A stretch of 23,790 bases of DNA from NCBI GenBank assembly GCA_900541475.1, contig UQJV01000034.1, positions 1-23,790 of the forward strand, in the 5' to 3' direction. Under the pieces are notes generated by a model, which was not told the origin of the DNA, did not search any database, and saw only the letters and a program-made list of their open reading frames with translations. Numbering within the stretch: position 1 is the first letter of the stretch; each line of letters opens with the position of its first letter. Position numbers and translations under genes: made by a program. The DNA is from an uncultured Collinsella sp. (lineage in GTDB: Bacteria > Actinomycetota > Coriobacteriia > Coriobacteriales > Coriobacteriaceae). Below, in pieces: positions 7,586-14,933 of the stretch.

Positions 7586-8977
7586 CTACACCGTTAGCGG
7601 CGCCGGCTCATGCGGCTCGCCGTTCAACTCAACGATGACCTGTGTTCCCACGCCTTCTTGGGACTTCACGCGCATGCCGGAATCTTCTCCGTAAAAGAAA
7701 TGGATGCGCTGAAGCACGTTGAAGAGCGCCAGGCCGCAACCTCGCTTGATGGAGCCGTCGGCGGTAATGCTCTCGGGCTCCTCTCGGCGATGCTGCTCAA
7801 ACAGATGCGCGCAGACTTCTTCGCTCATCCCGATGCCGTCGTCTTCGACGATGATCTCCAAGCCATCATCGGTCTCAAAAGCCCTAACACGAATAGAAAG
7901 CGGCTCGGTCTCGCGCTGCGCATGCTTGATGCAGTTTTCGAGCAGCGGCTGCAAGATAAATGGCGGCACTAGGCTGTCGCGCACCTCAAAGTCGATGTCG
8001 ACCGAAACGCGCAGACGGCCGTCGCCATACCGGGCCTGCATAAGATTGATATAACGAGTACCCTGTTCCACCTCGTGCTCGAGCGTGGTGAGCGTATCGG
8101 AGTCAGAAAGCGTCTGACGATAGTAGTTGGAAAAGTCGATCAGCAGCGATCGCGCCTTGTCGGGCTCGGTTCGAACGAGCGACACGATCGTGCTAATGGT
8201 ATTGAATAGAAAATGCGGGTCGACCTGCGACTGCAGGGCGCGAAGCTCAACGCGGGCCGTGAGCTCGTCCTGGCGCTCGAGCTCAAAGCTAGCGAGCTGC
8301 GTGGAAATTAGATCGGCAAAGCCCGAGGCAAGGGCCGTCTGGCGCATATCGATGCTGCTCAGGCGGGGGTAATACAGCTCGAGTGTGCCCACGCAATGCC
8401 CGCGCACGGTAAGCGGCGCGACAATGCCGGCGCGCAGGCGGGGAAAATAGCCGCCCGTCTCATTGGAGGCGTCACGCGAAAACACGCTCTGCTCGCCCGT
8501 CTCAATCACGTTGAGCGTGGTCTTGAGCACCACCGGGGTGCCGGCAGGGCACTTTGCCGAGTCCTCGCCCCAGCTTGCCAGCACCTGCTTGCCGTCGGTA
8601 AAGCAGATGGCAGAGGCGATGGTCTCGGACAGGATGATTTTGGAGGCGCCCAGGGCCGCTTCGGGCGTAAGGCCGCGCGACGTGTAGGCGAATATTTTTG
8701 ATGCGATAGCGAGCGTACGGTCGGTTGCGCTCGATGTGAGGTCATCGGGGACCACAAAGACATACGAGAAGAAGAAGCACAGCATGACCAGGCCGGCAAT
8801 AACGACAACGCCCGGAACGGGATTGGGATTATCGGTTAAATCCCAGATAAGCAGCAGGATAAGCGCCGGAACGACAATACCGAGCAGGATGGCCTGGACC
8901 ACATGCTGGGCCGTACGAAAGACCTTGGTAGAGTTGTAACTCTTGCCCAGAATCAGCCTGTTTAAATCCACCGTCAT
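7586..8977 (-). CDS. LytS-type sensor histidine kinase (system B)
   Basis: This 463-residue membrane sensor kinase has the same layout as system A. Two membrane helices lie at about 25-46 and 56-76, a GAF-like region spans about 85-232 (AGIVAPLTVRGHCVGTLELYY), and the His_kinase domain has His255 in DPHFLFNTIS. The ATPase domain shows LLENCIKHA and DDGIGMSEE. The phospho-acceptor motif reads DPHFLFN rather than NPHFLFN. It should phosphorylate the LytTR regulator 38 bp downstream. The start is uncertain by two codons. The ATG at 8977 directly abuts AAAAGGGG, while the GTG at 8971 has that same site at ideal spacing, so initiation at the GTG is quite possible. A hairpin resembling a terminator lies only about 25 nt upstream. 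The signal is unknown. Confidence 0.93.
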   Translation of the reverse strand: MTVDLNRLILGKSYNSTKVFRTAQHVVQAILLGIVVPALILLLIWDLTDNPNPVPGVVVIAGLVMLCFFFSYVFVVPDDLTSSATDRTLAIASKIFAYTSRGLTPEAALGASKIILSETIASAICFTDGKQVLASWGEDSAKCPAGTPVVLKTTLNVIETGEQSVFSRDASNETGGYFPRLRAGIVAPLTVRGHCVGTLELYYPRLSSIDMRQTALASGFADLISTQLASFELERQDELTARVELRALQSQVDPHFLFNTISTIVSLVRTEPDKARSLLIDFSNYYRQTLSDSDTLTTLEHEVEQGTRYINLMQARYGDGRLRVSVDIDFEVRDSLVPPFILQPLLENCIKHAQRETEPLSIRVRAFETDDGLEIIVEDDGIGMSEEVCAHLFEQHRREEPESITADGSIKRGCGLALFNVLQRIHFFYGEDSGMRVKSQEGVGTQVIVELNGEPHEPAPLTV

Positions 8978-9002
8978 CCCCTTTTGTCCGTAGCACCCAT
9001 AG

Positions 9003-9030
9003 CAATAAAGAGGGCCGCAAGCGACCCTCT
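9003..9030 (-). terminator. Terminator-like hairpin after the amidohydrolase gene
   Basis: A 9-bp stem (9009-9017 with 9022-9030, one G-T pair) has a 4-nt loop and is followed on the minus strand by TTTATTG. It lies 59 bp beyond the amidohydrolase stop and about 30 bp before the system B kinase start, leaving hardly any room for a separate promoter after it. Confidence 0.65.
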
Positions 9031-9088
9031 CCATTGCATTATGCAATCAAAAACTGTGTTTTGCATCCAGCCATCGACAAACGGTATC

Positions 9089-10366
9089 TTAGGCGCTGTA
9101 TTTGTTGGCCTCGCCAAAGGTGCCAGCCTCGACGATCCAGCCATCCTTCATGATGACGTCCATGTTGTCGGTGTTGAGCACGTGGATGTCGGCGGCGACG
9201 TCACCGTTGACGACCAGCAGGTCGGCGCACTTGCCGGCCTCGATGGAACCGGTCTCGTCCTCGATGTGGCACATCTTGGCACCGTTGAGGGTGGCGCAGG
9301 TGATGGTCTCGACCGGGGTGAAGCCGATCTTGTCGACGAACTCGTACATCTCCTCGATGGAGCAGGTGCCGTACGGGGTGACGAAGGAGAAGGAGTCGGA
9401 GCCGATCGTCATGACGACGCCGCGCTTCTTGGCCTCGCGCAGGCAGTCGTAGTTGCGCTGCAGCTCCTTCTCGACCAGGGTGCCCTCGTACTTGTCGTGC
9501 AGCTCGGGGACGTAGACGGGCGGATAGGTGGCGTACCAGGTGGGCAGGAAGGCGATTGTCGGGGTGAAGAAGGTGCCCTGCTCGGCCATGAGGTCCATGG
9601 TGCGCTCATCGATATCGAAACCGTGAATCAGCTGCTCGCAGCCAAAGCGGACGGAATCGTAGGCAGCGGCGTGGTTGTTGTAGCAGTGGCTCCACACGGG
9701 GATACCGACCATCTTTGCCTCTTCGACCACGGCCTGGATCTCCTCGGAGCAATAGTGCTGGTCGCGACCGGAATCCCAGCGCCAGATGCCGCCACCGGTA
9801 GCCCAGATCTTGATGGCATCGGGGTTCTCGCGCAGGCGACGACGGACGGCCTTGCGCAGATCCCAAGGACCATCGACCTGGTCGCCCCAGGGGTGGGATT
9901 CCTTGTTGAGCTCCTGGGTGCAGTGGTGGGAGTCACCGTGGCCGGCAACGCGGCAGAAGCCGAGGCCGGTGGCCAGAACGCGCGGGCCCTTAAAGACGCC
10001 CTTGTCGATGCAGTCACGGATCTGGATACCAAAGCGGCCGATCTCGCAGACGGTGGTGAGGCCGTGGGTGAGGCAGTCGTAGGCCTGCTTGACGGCGACG
10101 GCCTGCTTCTCGAGGAGCGGCTGCATGACCCAATCGGTGTCATCGTCGGTCAGGTTGCCCGAGAAGTGCAGGTGGGTGTCGATCAGGCCGGGAAGGACGG
10201 TCTTGCCGGCGGCGTCGATAACCTCAACGCCCTCGGGAAGGTCCTGCATAGCACCGGCGTACTCGATCTTGCCGCTGTCGTCGACGAGAACGAGGGAGTT
10301 CTCGACCGGCTCGGCGCCGGTGCCGTCGATGAGCTTGCCGCCAACGATTGCATACTTAGTGGACAT
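9089..10366 (-). CDS. Metal-dependent amidohydrolase (imidazolonepropionase/Xaa-Pro dipeptidase-like)
   Basis: This 425-residue cytosolic hydrolase has the amidohydrolase-superfamily TIM-barrel fold. Likely metal ligands are His65 and His67 (DTHLHF), Lys186 in DAIKIWATGGG (position of the carboxylated lysine in dinuclear members), His227 (WSHCYNN), His248 (IHGF) and Asp324 (GSDSF). The N-terminal beta-sandwich (IVGGKLIDGTG) and C-terminal part (GSIEAGKCADLLVVNGD) are the standard flanking pieces. This subgroup includes imidazolonepropionases and dipeptidases that cleave prolyl or arginyl peptides. The exact substrate, an amide, cyclic amide or dipeptide, cannot be fixed. A strong AAGGAGG precedes the ATG. 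The leader contains a small inverted repeat (GAGGCC/GGCCTC at 10397-10419). The APC permease lies 130 bp upstream on the same strand and may import the substrate. Confidence 0.9.
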   Translation of the reverse strand: MSTKYAIVGGKLIDGTGAEPVENSLVLVDDSGKIEYAGAMQDLPEGVEVIDAAGKTVLPGLIDTHLHFSGNLTDDDTDWVMQPLLEKQAVAVKQAYDCLTHGLTTVCEIGRFGIQIRDCIDKGVFKGPRVLATGLGFCRVAGHGDSHHCTQELNKESHPWGDQVDGPWDLRKAVRRRLRENPDAIKIWATGGGIWRWDSGRDQHYCSEEIQAVVEEAKMVGIPVWSHCYNNHAAAYDSVRFGCEQLIHGFDIDERTMDLMAEQGTFFTPTIAFLPTWYATYPPVYVPELHDKYEGTLVEKELQRNYDCLREAKKRGVVMTIGSDSFSFVTPYGTCSIEEMYEFVDKIGFTPVETITCATLNGAKMCHIEDETGSIEAGKCADLLVVNGDVAADIHVLNTDNMDVIMKDGWIVEAGTFGEANKYSA

Positions 10367-10496
10367 GGTTCCTCCTTATGGATCCATATAGTGGGCGAGG
10401 CCATGTTGGGCTAGGCCTCACAAAGCTACCCAAGTGGTGCCGGGTTCGGTGCGCGGGAGAGAGGATTCCGCGCATCCGATCCGCCCCGGCTAGGCG

Positions 10497-11948
10497 TTAC
10501 TTTTTGCGGGAATTGGTGAAAGCCATGAGGGCCAGGCCGATAGCCAACCAGCCGATCACGATGCTCCACTCCACCATGTTGAGGGAGGCGGGAGAGAACG
10601 GAATCACGAGCAGGCCGATGATGATGGCGCAGGCAGCGATAGCGAGGCCGATGCCAAACTTGCCGCCGGGCACCTCGTAGGGACGAGGCAGATCGGGCTC
10701 GGTGAAGCGCATGCGCAGGCAGGCGAGGGCGACCATGCCGCAGGAGAAGATGAAGGCGAGAGCCGACACGTTGGTCAGAGGAATGAGCATGTTCTTGCCC
10801 AGGAACGGACCGATGACGGTGATGACGCCCAGAACGACGCAGGCAAGCTTGGGAGCGCCGGACTTGGGGTCGACCTCGGCGAATTTCTCGGGCAGCTGGC
10901 CCTTGCGGCCCATGGCGAGCATGATACGGCTCGTGGCGCCGTAGAAGGAGTTCATCGGGCCCATGGGTCCAAGCGTGGCGATGACGAGCATGGCCAAGTA
11001 CAGGAGCATGTTGATGCCCTTGAGGCAGGCAAGCGCAGGAACCGGGCTCTTAACAAACTCATGCCAGTCGAGGATGGTGCCGAACGAGTAGATGCAGACC
11101 ATGTAGAAGCCGCCGGCGGCCAGCAGGGCCAGGGAGATGATCTTGCCGAACTTGTTCCAGTTGAGGCCCTCGGCTGCTTCCTCAGCCTGCTGAGGAATGG
11201 TGTCGAAACCGGCGTAGAAGAACGGAGTTAGAACCAGGACCGACACGATGCCGGCGAACAGGCTGGTGCTTTCGGTAGCGGCCTTGCCGCCGCCAGCGCC
11301 GCTGACCTGGGAGAATACGGGCATGGCGTTGTCCGGCGAGCCGGTGAACAGCGAGACGCCCATGGCGAGCAGCATGCCGCAGAGCAGAGCCTTGGTCAGG
11401 AAGGCCTGGAGCTTGGCGGCCGAGCTGGCACCGCGGAAGTTGAGGAAGATGACGTAGACCGCAAAGCCGAGCGCGATCAGCGTCGGGAACAGGTAAACGT
11501 CGGCGCCCAGGATGGTGTAGAGCTTGACGGCGCGCAGCCACTCAAGACCGGGCAGGCTACCGAACATCTCGGACACGAGGGTCGAGATGGCGATGGCCTC
11601 CCACGGGCACAGGATTCCGTTGCCCAGGGCCAGGAGCCAACCGGTGATGTAGCTCAGCGTACGGCCAAAGCTACGATCGACATACTCGACGATGCCGCCC
11701 GAGATGGGGATAGCAGCCGTGAGCTCACCGAAAACAGCTCCGACGGGCACGAGGAAGATTGCACCCAAGAGGAATGCAATCATAGCGGGAACGGGACCGC
11801 CGCCCACGACCATCCAGTCGCCGACCTGCAGAACCCAACCGGTACCGATGATGGCACCGAAACCGATGGTGAAGAAGTTCCAGAGCGAAAGCGTTTTCTT
11901 CATGCCGCCGTCGCCCTCGACTGCAACTTCTGCGTTCTTGTCCGCCAT
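10497..11948 (-). CDS. APC-superfamily amino acid/polyamine permease
   Basis: This 483-residue integral membrane transporter has about 12 hydrophobic segments. The first helix contains GFGAIIGTGWVLQVGDW, the unwound substrate-binding G-rich motif of APC permeases. Helix 2-3 has GAVFGELTAAIPISGGIVEYV, where the family shows E-L-x-x-x-x-P-x-x-G-G. The C-terminus is short. Members import amino acids, polyamines or related amines by proton symport or exchange; the substrate here is unknown. The ATG at 11948 has GGAGGGGAACA upstream, and an in-frame extension to 11987 runs through a leader hairpin, so it was not used. The amidohydrolase follows in the same direction, suggesting uptake and breakdown of one nitrogenous compound, which is an inference. 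The divergent gene on the other side is the C39-like peptidase. Confidence 0.9.
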   Translation of the reverse strand: MADKNAEVAVEGDGGMKKTLSLWNFFTIGFGAIIGTGWVLQVGDWMVVGGGPVPAMIAFLLGAIFLVPVGAVFGELTAAIPISGGIVEYVDRSFGRTLSYITGWLLALGNGILCPWEAIAISTLVSEMFGSLPGLEWLRAVKLYTILGADVYLFPTLIALGFAVYVIFLNFRGASSAAKLQAFLTKALLCGMLLAMGVSLFTGSPDNAMPVFSQVSGAGGGKAATESTSLFAGIVSVLVLTPFFYAGFDTIPQQAEEAAEGLNWNKFGKIISLALLAAGGFYMVCIYSFGTILDWHEFVKSPVPALACLKGINMLLYLAMLVIATLGPMGPMNSFYGATSRIMLAMGRKGQLPEKFAEVDPKSGAPKLACVVLGVITVIGPFLGKNMLIPLTNVSALAFIFSCGMVALACLRMRFTEPDLPRPYEVPGGKFGIGLAIAACAIIIGLLVIPFSPASLNMVEWSIVIGWLAIGLALMAFTNSRKK

Positions 11949-12307
11949 TGTTCCCCTCCTTTCCTTTTTGACGCCCCTTGGCGTCACCCCTTGCGCGGTC
12001 CGTTTTGCCGCGCGCTTTTATTTCGTGGCTTTAAGATACGGCCTTGGCACAGCAGCGCCGCTTGTAGCTCGACCGAAGGCAGAACTGTACAACGAACGGC
12101 ACCGTTTTTGGGACGAACGGCGAGGGGCGCCACTCGTTGCGAGTGCCCGTTTTGATAACGCGATTCGATCGCTCGCGGAGGGTGCCACTTTATGGCGACA
12201 GGCTCGCTCCCGTTCGTGCCGTTTACCGAGCTTTTGTCGCACGCACTCATTTGCTGCACGTCTTTTTTGTAGGATGGACGGGTTATACGTGAGACGAGGC
12301 GGTACAG
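11949..12307. promoter_or_regulatory. Divergent intergenic region with several inverted repeats
   Basis: This 359-bp region between the permease and the peptidase has no convincing gene. In the permease leader, GACGCC/GGCGTC (11970-11985, 4-nt loop) and GCGCGG/CCGCGC (11993-12013, 9-nt loop) stand just before the ribosome binding site. Further in are AACGGCACCGTT (12095-12106), a hairpin with stem CACTCG/CGAGTG (12131-12145), and two copies of ACGAACGGC near 12092 and 12113, with a related inverted copy near 12210. I could not assign firm -35/-10 elements for either gene. Operator function for the repeats is speculative. Confidence 0.4.
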
Positions 12308-13312
12308 ATGGCATACGGATACAACGACGGCGAACGACAGCGAAACGTTCGCCTTGCCGGGCGTACCACGCCAACATTCAGGAGTGTTTCTGACAGCGAC
12401 GAGCCGCAGAACCCGCAGCGTCCGCAGGATCGCCCCTCGTCGTCTATGCCGCAGAATGCCAACGCGCGTCAGGCTGATCGCCCATACTCGGGCACCCGTC
12501 AACGCCGGGCCGAAGTGCCTCGGCGGCAGAAAAACAATCGACGAAAGTCTGACAATCACATCAGCCGTTTCTTTTCGAAGCCCCGCGGCGGACGCAGCGC
12601 AAAGCAGCCACGGCCGATGGGACGTGTCAGGGCCGTCAGTCCGCGGATTCATCGTCTCTGTCTTGTCCTGTGCTCCATCATGGCATGTCTGGCCTTTGTG
12701 TATCTGGGGTCGTGTGCCTCGCATGGCTCTGCCGGCCTGGAGCCCACCGCCGAGGACAAGCTGCTCAAGGCCCCGGTTGCGCCCGGCTACTCGTTTGCGT
12801 TTTCGACCCCGCGCTCGCAGTGGCAAGCCGGCACCATGCCCCATATCTATCAGATAGATCCGGCATGGTCGGAGCTGCCCTACGCCGGCGGTACCATCCG
12901 TCAAAACGCCTGCGGCCCCACCTGTCTTACCATGGTCTACATTTATAAGACCGGCCACACCGATATGACGCCGGTCGATATGTGCGCTCTTTCCGAGGCG
13001 GGCAACTATGCGCCCACCGGTGCCACCGAGTGGTCGTTTATGACGAGCGGTGCATGGCAGCTGGGGCTTAACGGGACGCAGCTCTACAACGATCGAGACT
13101 CGATGGCCCAGGCCTTGCGCTCGGGTGCTCCCGTAATCGCCGCCGTGCGCCCCGGCACGTTTACCAACGTTGGTCATTACATCGTGCTCTACGGGATTGA
13201 CGACGCCGACCAGATCGGTGTCTACGACCCCAACTCGCAAAGCCGCAGCGCCCGCCGCTGGGGCGTCGTAGAAGTCCTCAACGAAATCGAAGCCATGTGG
13301 GCCTACTACTAG
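12308..13312 (+). CDS. Membrane-anchored C39-like cysteine peptidase
   Basis: The predicted protein has 334 residues. Residues 1-112 are a basic, Arg/Pro/Gln-rich, probably disordered cytosolic region. One membrane helix follows at about 116-134. The external domain (about 160-334) is of the Peptidase_C39_2 type. The catalytic Cys202 lies in NACGPTCLTMVY, His290 in GHYIVLYGI and Asp307 in VYDPN, the usual papain-like order. Such extracellular domains occur in Gram-positive bacteria, where function is mostly unproven; wall, bacteriocin or peptide processing are options. The LGSC at 133-136 is a loose lipobox match, but a 115-residue n-region makes lipoprotein processing doubtful. GAGGCGG stands upstream of the ATG. 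It is the only plus-strand gene between 1 and 17411, apparently monocistronic, and a long antisense frame over it is a GC shadow. Confidence 0.85.
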   Translation: MAYGYNDGERQRNVRLAGRTTPTFRSVSDSDEPQNPQRPQDRPSSSMPQNANARQADRPYSGTRQRRAEVPRRQKNNRRKSDNHISRFFSKPRGGRSAKQPRPMGRVRAVSPRIHRLCLVLCSIMACLAFVYLGSCASHGSAGLEPTAEDKLLKAPVAPGYSFAFSTPRSQWQAGTMPHIYQIDPAWSELPYAGGTIRQNACGPTCLTMVYIYKTGHTDMTPVDMCALSEAGNYAPTGATEWSFMTSGAWQLGLNGTQLYNDRDSMAQALRSGAPVIAAVRPGTFTNVGHYIVLYGIDDADQIGVYDPNSQSRSARRWGVVEVLNEIEAMWAYY

Positions 13313-13431
13313 TCATTGGGGACAGACTTAAATGACTGGCCACTGGGGACGGCCTTTGCAGACGACCGCTCGCACTGTCGAAAAGAACTGTCCCAAGATG
13401 CCGGCAGAAAGGAACGTCCCCAAGTGCTGGG
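13312..13431. repeat. REP/RAYT-style palindromic repeat cluster
   Basis: Directly at the peptidase stop codon lies a series of short palindromes with GGGGAC or GTCCCC cores. GTCATT/AATGAC (13312-13317 and 13331-13336) flanks TGGGGACAG. GGCC/GGCC (13338-13354) flanks ACTGGGGAC. CTGTCCCAAG (13388-13397) and GGAACGTCCCCAAGT (13411-13425) are inverted relatives of the first two. Such GGGGAC-cored repeats resemble the mobile palindromes moved by REP-associated tyrosine transposases. No transposase is present here, and copy number is not visible. Confidence 0.55.
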
Positions 13432-13476
13432 TTTCCGCGGTCTGCAATGCTTCTCATGAACAGCCACCTCAATAGC

Positions 13477-13508
13477 AAAAGCCCCGCAGCCGGAGCGGAC
13501 TGCGGGGC
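13477..13508 (-). terminator. Terminator of the carbamate kinase gene
   Basis: A perfect 9-bp GC-rich stem (GCCCCGCAG at 13481-13489 with CTGCGGGGC at 13500-13508) has a 10-nt loop. TTTT follows on the minus strand, then GCTATT. It lies 67 bp after the stop codon. Confidence 0.85.
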
Positions 13509-13574
13509 TCATGAAGAGAGGCTAGTTTGTGGGCGTCTTGCCTGGCGCCCACGGGAGAGGCAACAGAGTAGAGG

Positions 13575-14537
13575 CTACTCGTGGATGCGGGTACCGGAGA
13601 GACCGGCCATGGTCTCGGCGGCCTTGTCCAGGGCGCCGATGATGCAGGTGCGGCCCTTGCGGGAGCGGGCAAACTTGATGGCGGCGCGGACCTTGGGCTC
13701 CATGGAACCCTTGCCGAACTGGCCCTCGTCGGCCAGGCGCTCGGCCTCGTCGGCGGTGATGTCCTCGAGCTCCTCCTGGTTGGGCTTGCCAAAGTTGATG
13801 GCGACATGCTCAACGGCGGTCAGCAGGAACAGAACGTCGGCGTCACAGTCCTCGGCCAGCAGCTCGCCGCCCAGGTCCTTGTCGATGACGGCGGGAACGC
13901 CCTTGTAGCAGCCCTTGTTCTCGTAGTCGCGGACGACGGGGATGCCGCCGCCACCGCAGGCGATGACGATGAACTCGTTGTCGAGCAGGTTGAGGATGGA
14001 GTCAGCCTCGACGATCTTCTTGGGATCAGGGGAAGCGACGACGCGACGCCAGCCGCGGCCGGAATCCTCGACGAAGACCTTGGAAGGATCCTCGGCCATG
14101 AACTCCTTGGCCTGCTCCTCGGTGTAGAAGGGGCCGATCGGCTTGGTCGGGTTCTTGAACGCGGGATCGTCGGGATCGCACTCGATCTGGGTGACGACGG
14201 TGGCGGCGTGCCAACGCTTATAGCGCTTGTGCATCTCGCGGCCGATGCCCTGCTGCAGGTGGTAGCCGATGTAGCCCTGGGACATGGCGCCGCACTCGGG
14301 CAGCGGCATCTCGGGAGTGCCGATGGCATCGTGGGCAGCGGCGAAGGCGTTCTGGATCATGCCGACCTGCGGGCCGTTGCCGTGGGTGATGATGATCTCG
14401 TTGCCCTGCTCGATAAGACCAAGGAGAGCATGAGCGGTGTTGCTCACGGCCTCGATCTGCTCAACGGGGTTGTTGCCGAGGGCGTTGCCGCCAAGGGCGA
14501 CGACGATACGGTCGGGCTTGCCAAGAGGCTTAGACAT
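13575..14537 (-). CDS. arcC: Carbamate kinase
   Basis: This 320-residue cytosolic enzyme converts carbamoyl phosphate and ADP to ATP, ammonia and carbon dioxide. It is the ATP-yielding last step of arginine deiminase, agmatine deiminase or ureide fermentation pathways. Family motifs are VVALGGNALG (13-22), THGNGPQVGM, the AMSQGYIGYHLQQ region, ACGGGGIPV and the conserved KDLGGELLA segment. The length is normal for the family (310-320). The ATG at 14537 has AAAGGA upstream and gives the standard N-terminus; a longer in-frame start was rejected. No arcA or arcB gene is adjacent, so it stands alone here, with the amidohydrolase and permease 1.6-4.5 kb away beyond the peptidase. An AT-rich upstream region contains an ARG-box-like sequence, hinting at control by an ArgR/AhrC-type regulator. 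Confidence 0.95.
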   Translation of the reverse strand: MSKPLGKPDRIVVALGGNALGNNPVEQIEAVSNTAHALLGLIEQGNEIIITHGNGPQVGMIQNAFAAAHDAIGTPEMPLPECGAMSQGYIGYHLQQGIGREMHKRYKRWHAATVVTQIECDPDDPAFKNPTKPIGPFYTEEQAKEFMAEDPSKVFVEDSGRGWRRVVASPDPKKIVEADSILNLLDNEFIVIACGGGGIPVVRDYENKGCYKGVPAVIDKDLGGELLAEDCDADVLFLLTAVEHVAINFGKPNQEELEDITADEAERLADEGQFGKGSMEPKVRAAIKFARSRKGRTCIIGALDKAAETMAGLSGTRIHE

Positions 14538-14630
14538 TGCTGGAATCCTTTCTGTAAAAGGCCTACAACCCATTAATAACCCGCGCCCGTGCGATACGCG
14601 AGTTTATTAAGGTTTATATTCTCTTTATCG

Positions 14631-14647
14631 CTCATTTTATTCATTTT
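14631..14647 (-). promoter_or_regulatory. ARG-box-like site upstream of carbamate kinase
   Basis: The minus strand reads ATGAATAAAATGAG, close to the ArgR/AhrC half-site pattern ATGAATAAAAATGCA with one base missing. It lies about 100 bp before the arcC start in an AT-rich block that also contains TATAAA (about 14612-14617). This fits arginine-responsive control of carbamate kinase, but AT-rich DNA makes chance matches easy. Confidence 0.3.
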
Positions 14648-14767
14648 GAAAACAGTTGAACGGTGAACGGTCGCTTTTACCCGCTCAGCGTAAAGAATCC
14701 CAGCTCAAGCATATCTACGTCATTTACGTGCAACTTTATTTTAATAGAGCAGGGATTAGACCAGATT

Positions 14768-14930
14768 ATGCAAGCTATATCTTTGCTAAACACAAAACAG
14801 GCAGCGCAATATCTTACTCGCACTATACGAGATTCTATGCACTTATAAGTCGAGTATGCACCCCTGCAAAAACAAGGGGCTTTTCATCCAGCAAAAGGAA
14901 TAAAGAAGAGCTCCGAAAAGACGGCAGCAA
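14768..14930 (+). pseudogene. Possible frameshifted excisionase-type HTH protein
   Basis: In one plus-strand frame residues read LLNTKQAAQYLTRTIRDSMH and then a stop at 14846-14848. This resembles the start of the HTH_17/excisionase domain (L-L-x-T-x-x-A-A-x-Y-L, about 9 variable residues, L). The domain's continuation appears in the neighbouring frame from about 14842: LISRVCTPAKTRGF, then SSSKRNKEELRK, compared with the family's LI-(5)-PA-(3)-G-(7)-KEEL. Joining the two needs a one-base shift near 14840-14845. Together they give about 50 residues, one whole domain. No clear ribosome binding site stands before 14768. The similarity is by eye and short, so this may be chance; if real, it is a remnant of a mobile element. 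Confidence 0.35.
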
Positions 14931-14933
14931 CCC

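Noticed and set aside
8984..10414. Plus-strand frame of 476 codons across the amidohydrolase
   Set aside because: Low-complexity Gly/Val/Asp/Leu-rich translation typical of an antisense shadow; the minus-strand gene has all expected metal ligands and a strong ribosome binding site.
11984..13240. Long minus-strand reading frame (418 codons) opposite the C39-like peptidase
   Set aside because: It has no recognisable motif, unnatural composition and no ribosome binding site. The plus-strand frame has a complete catalytic triad, so this is a high-GC antisense shadow.
14861..14884. Plus-strand terminator CCCCT/AGGGG with CTTTT
   Set aside because: Only a 5-bp stem with a 9-nt loop, located inside the putative HTH reading frame; too weak to list as a feature of its own.
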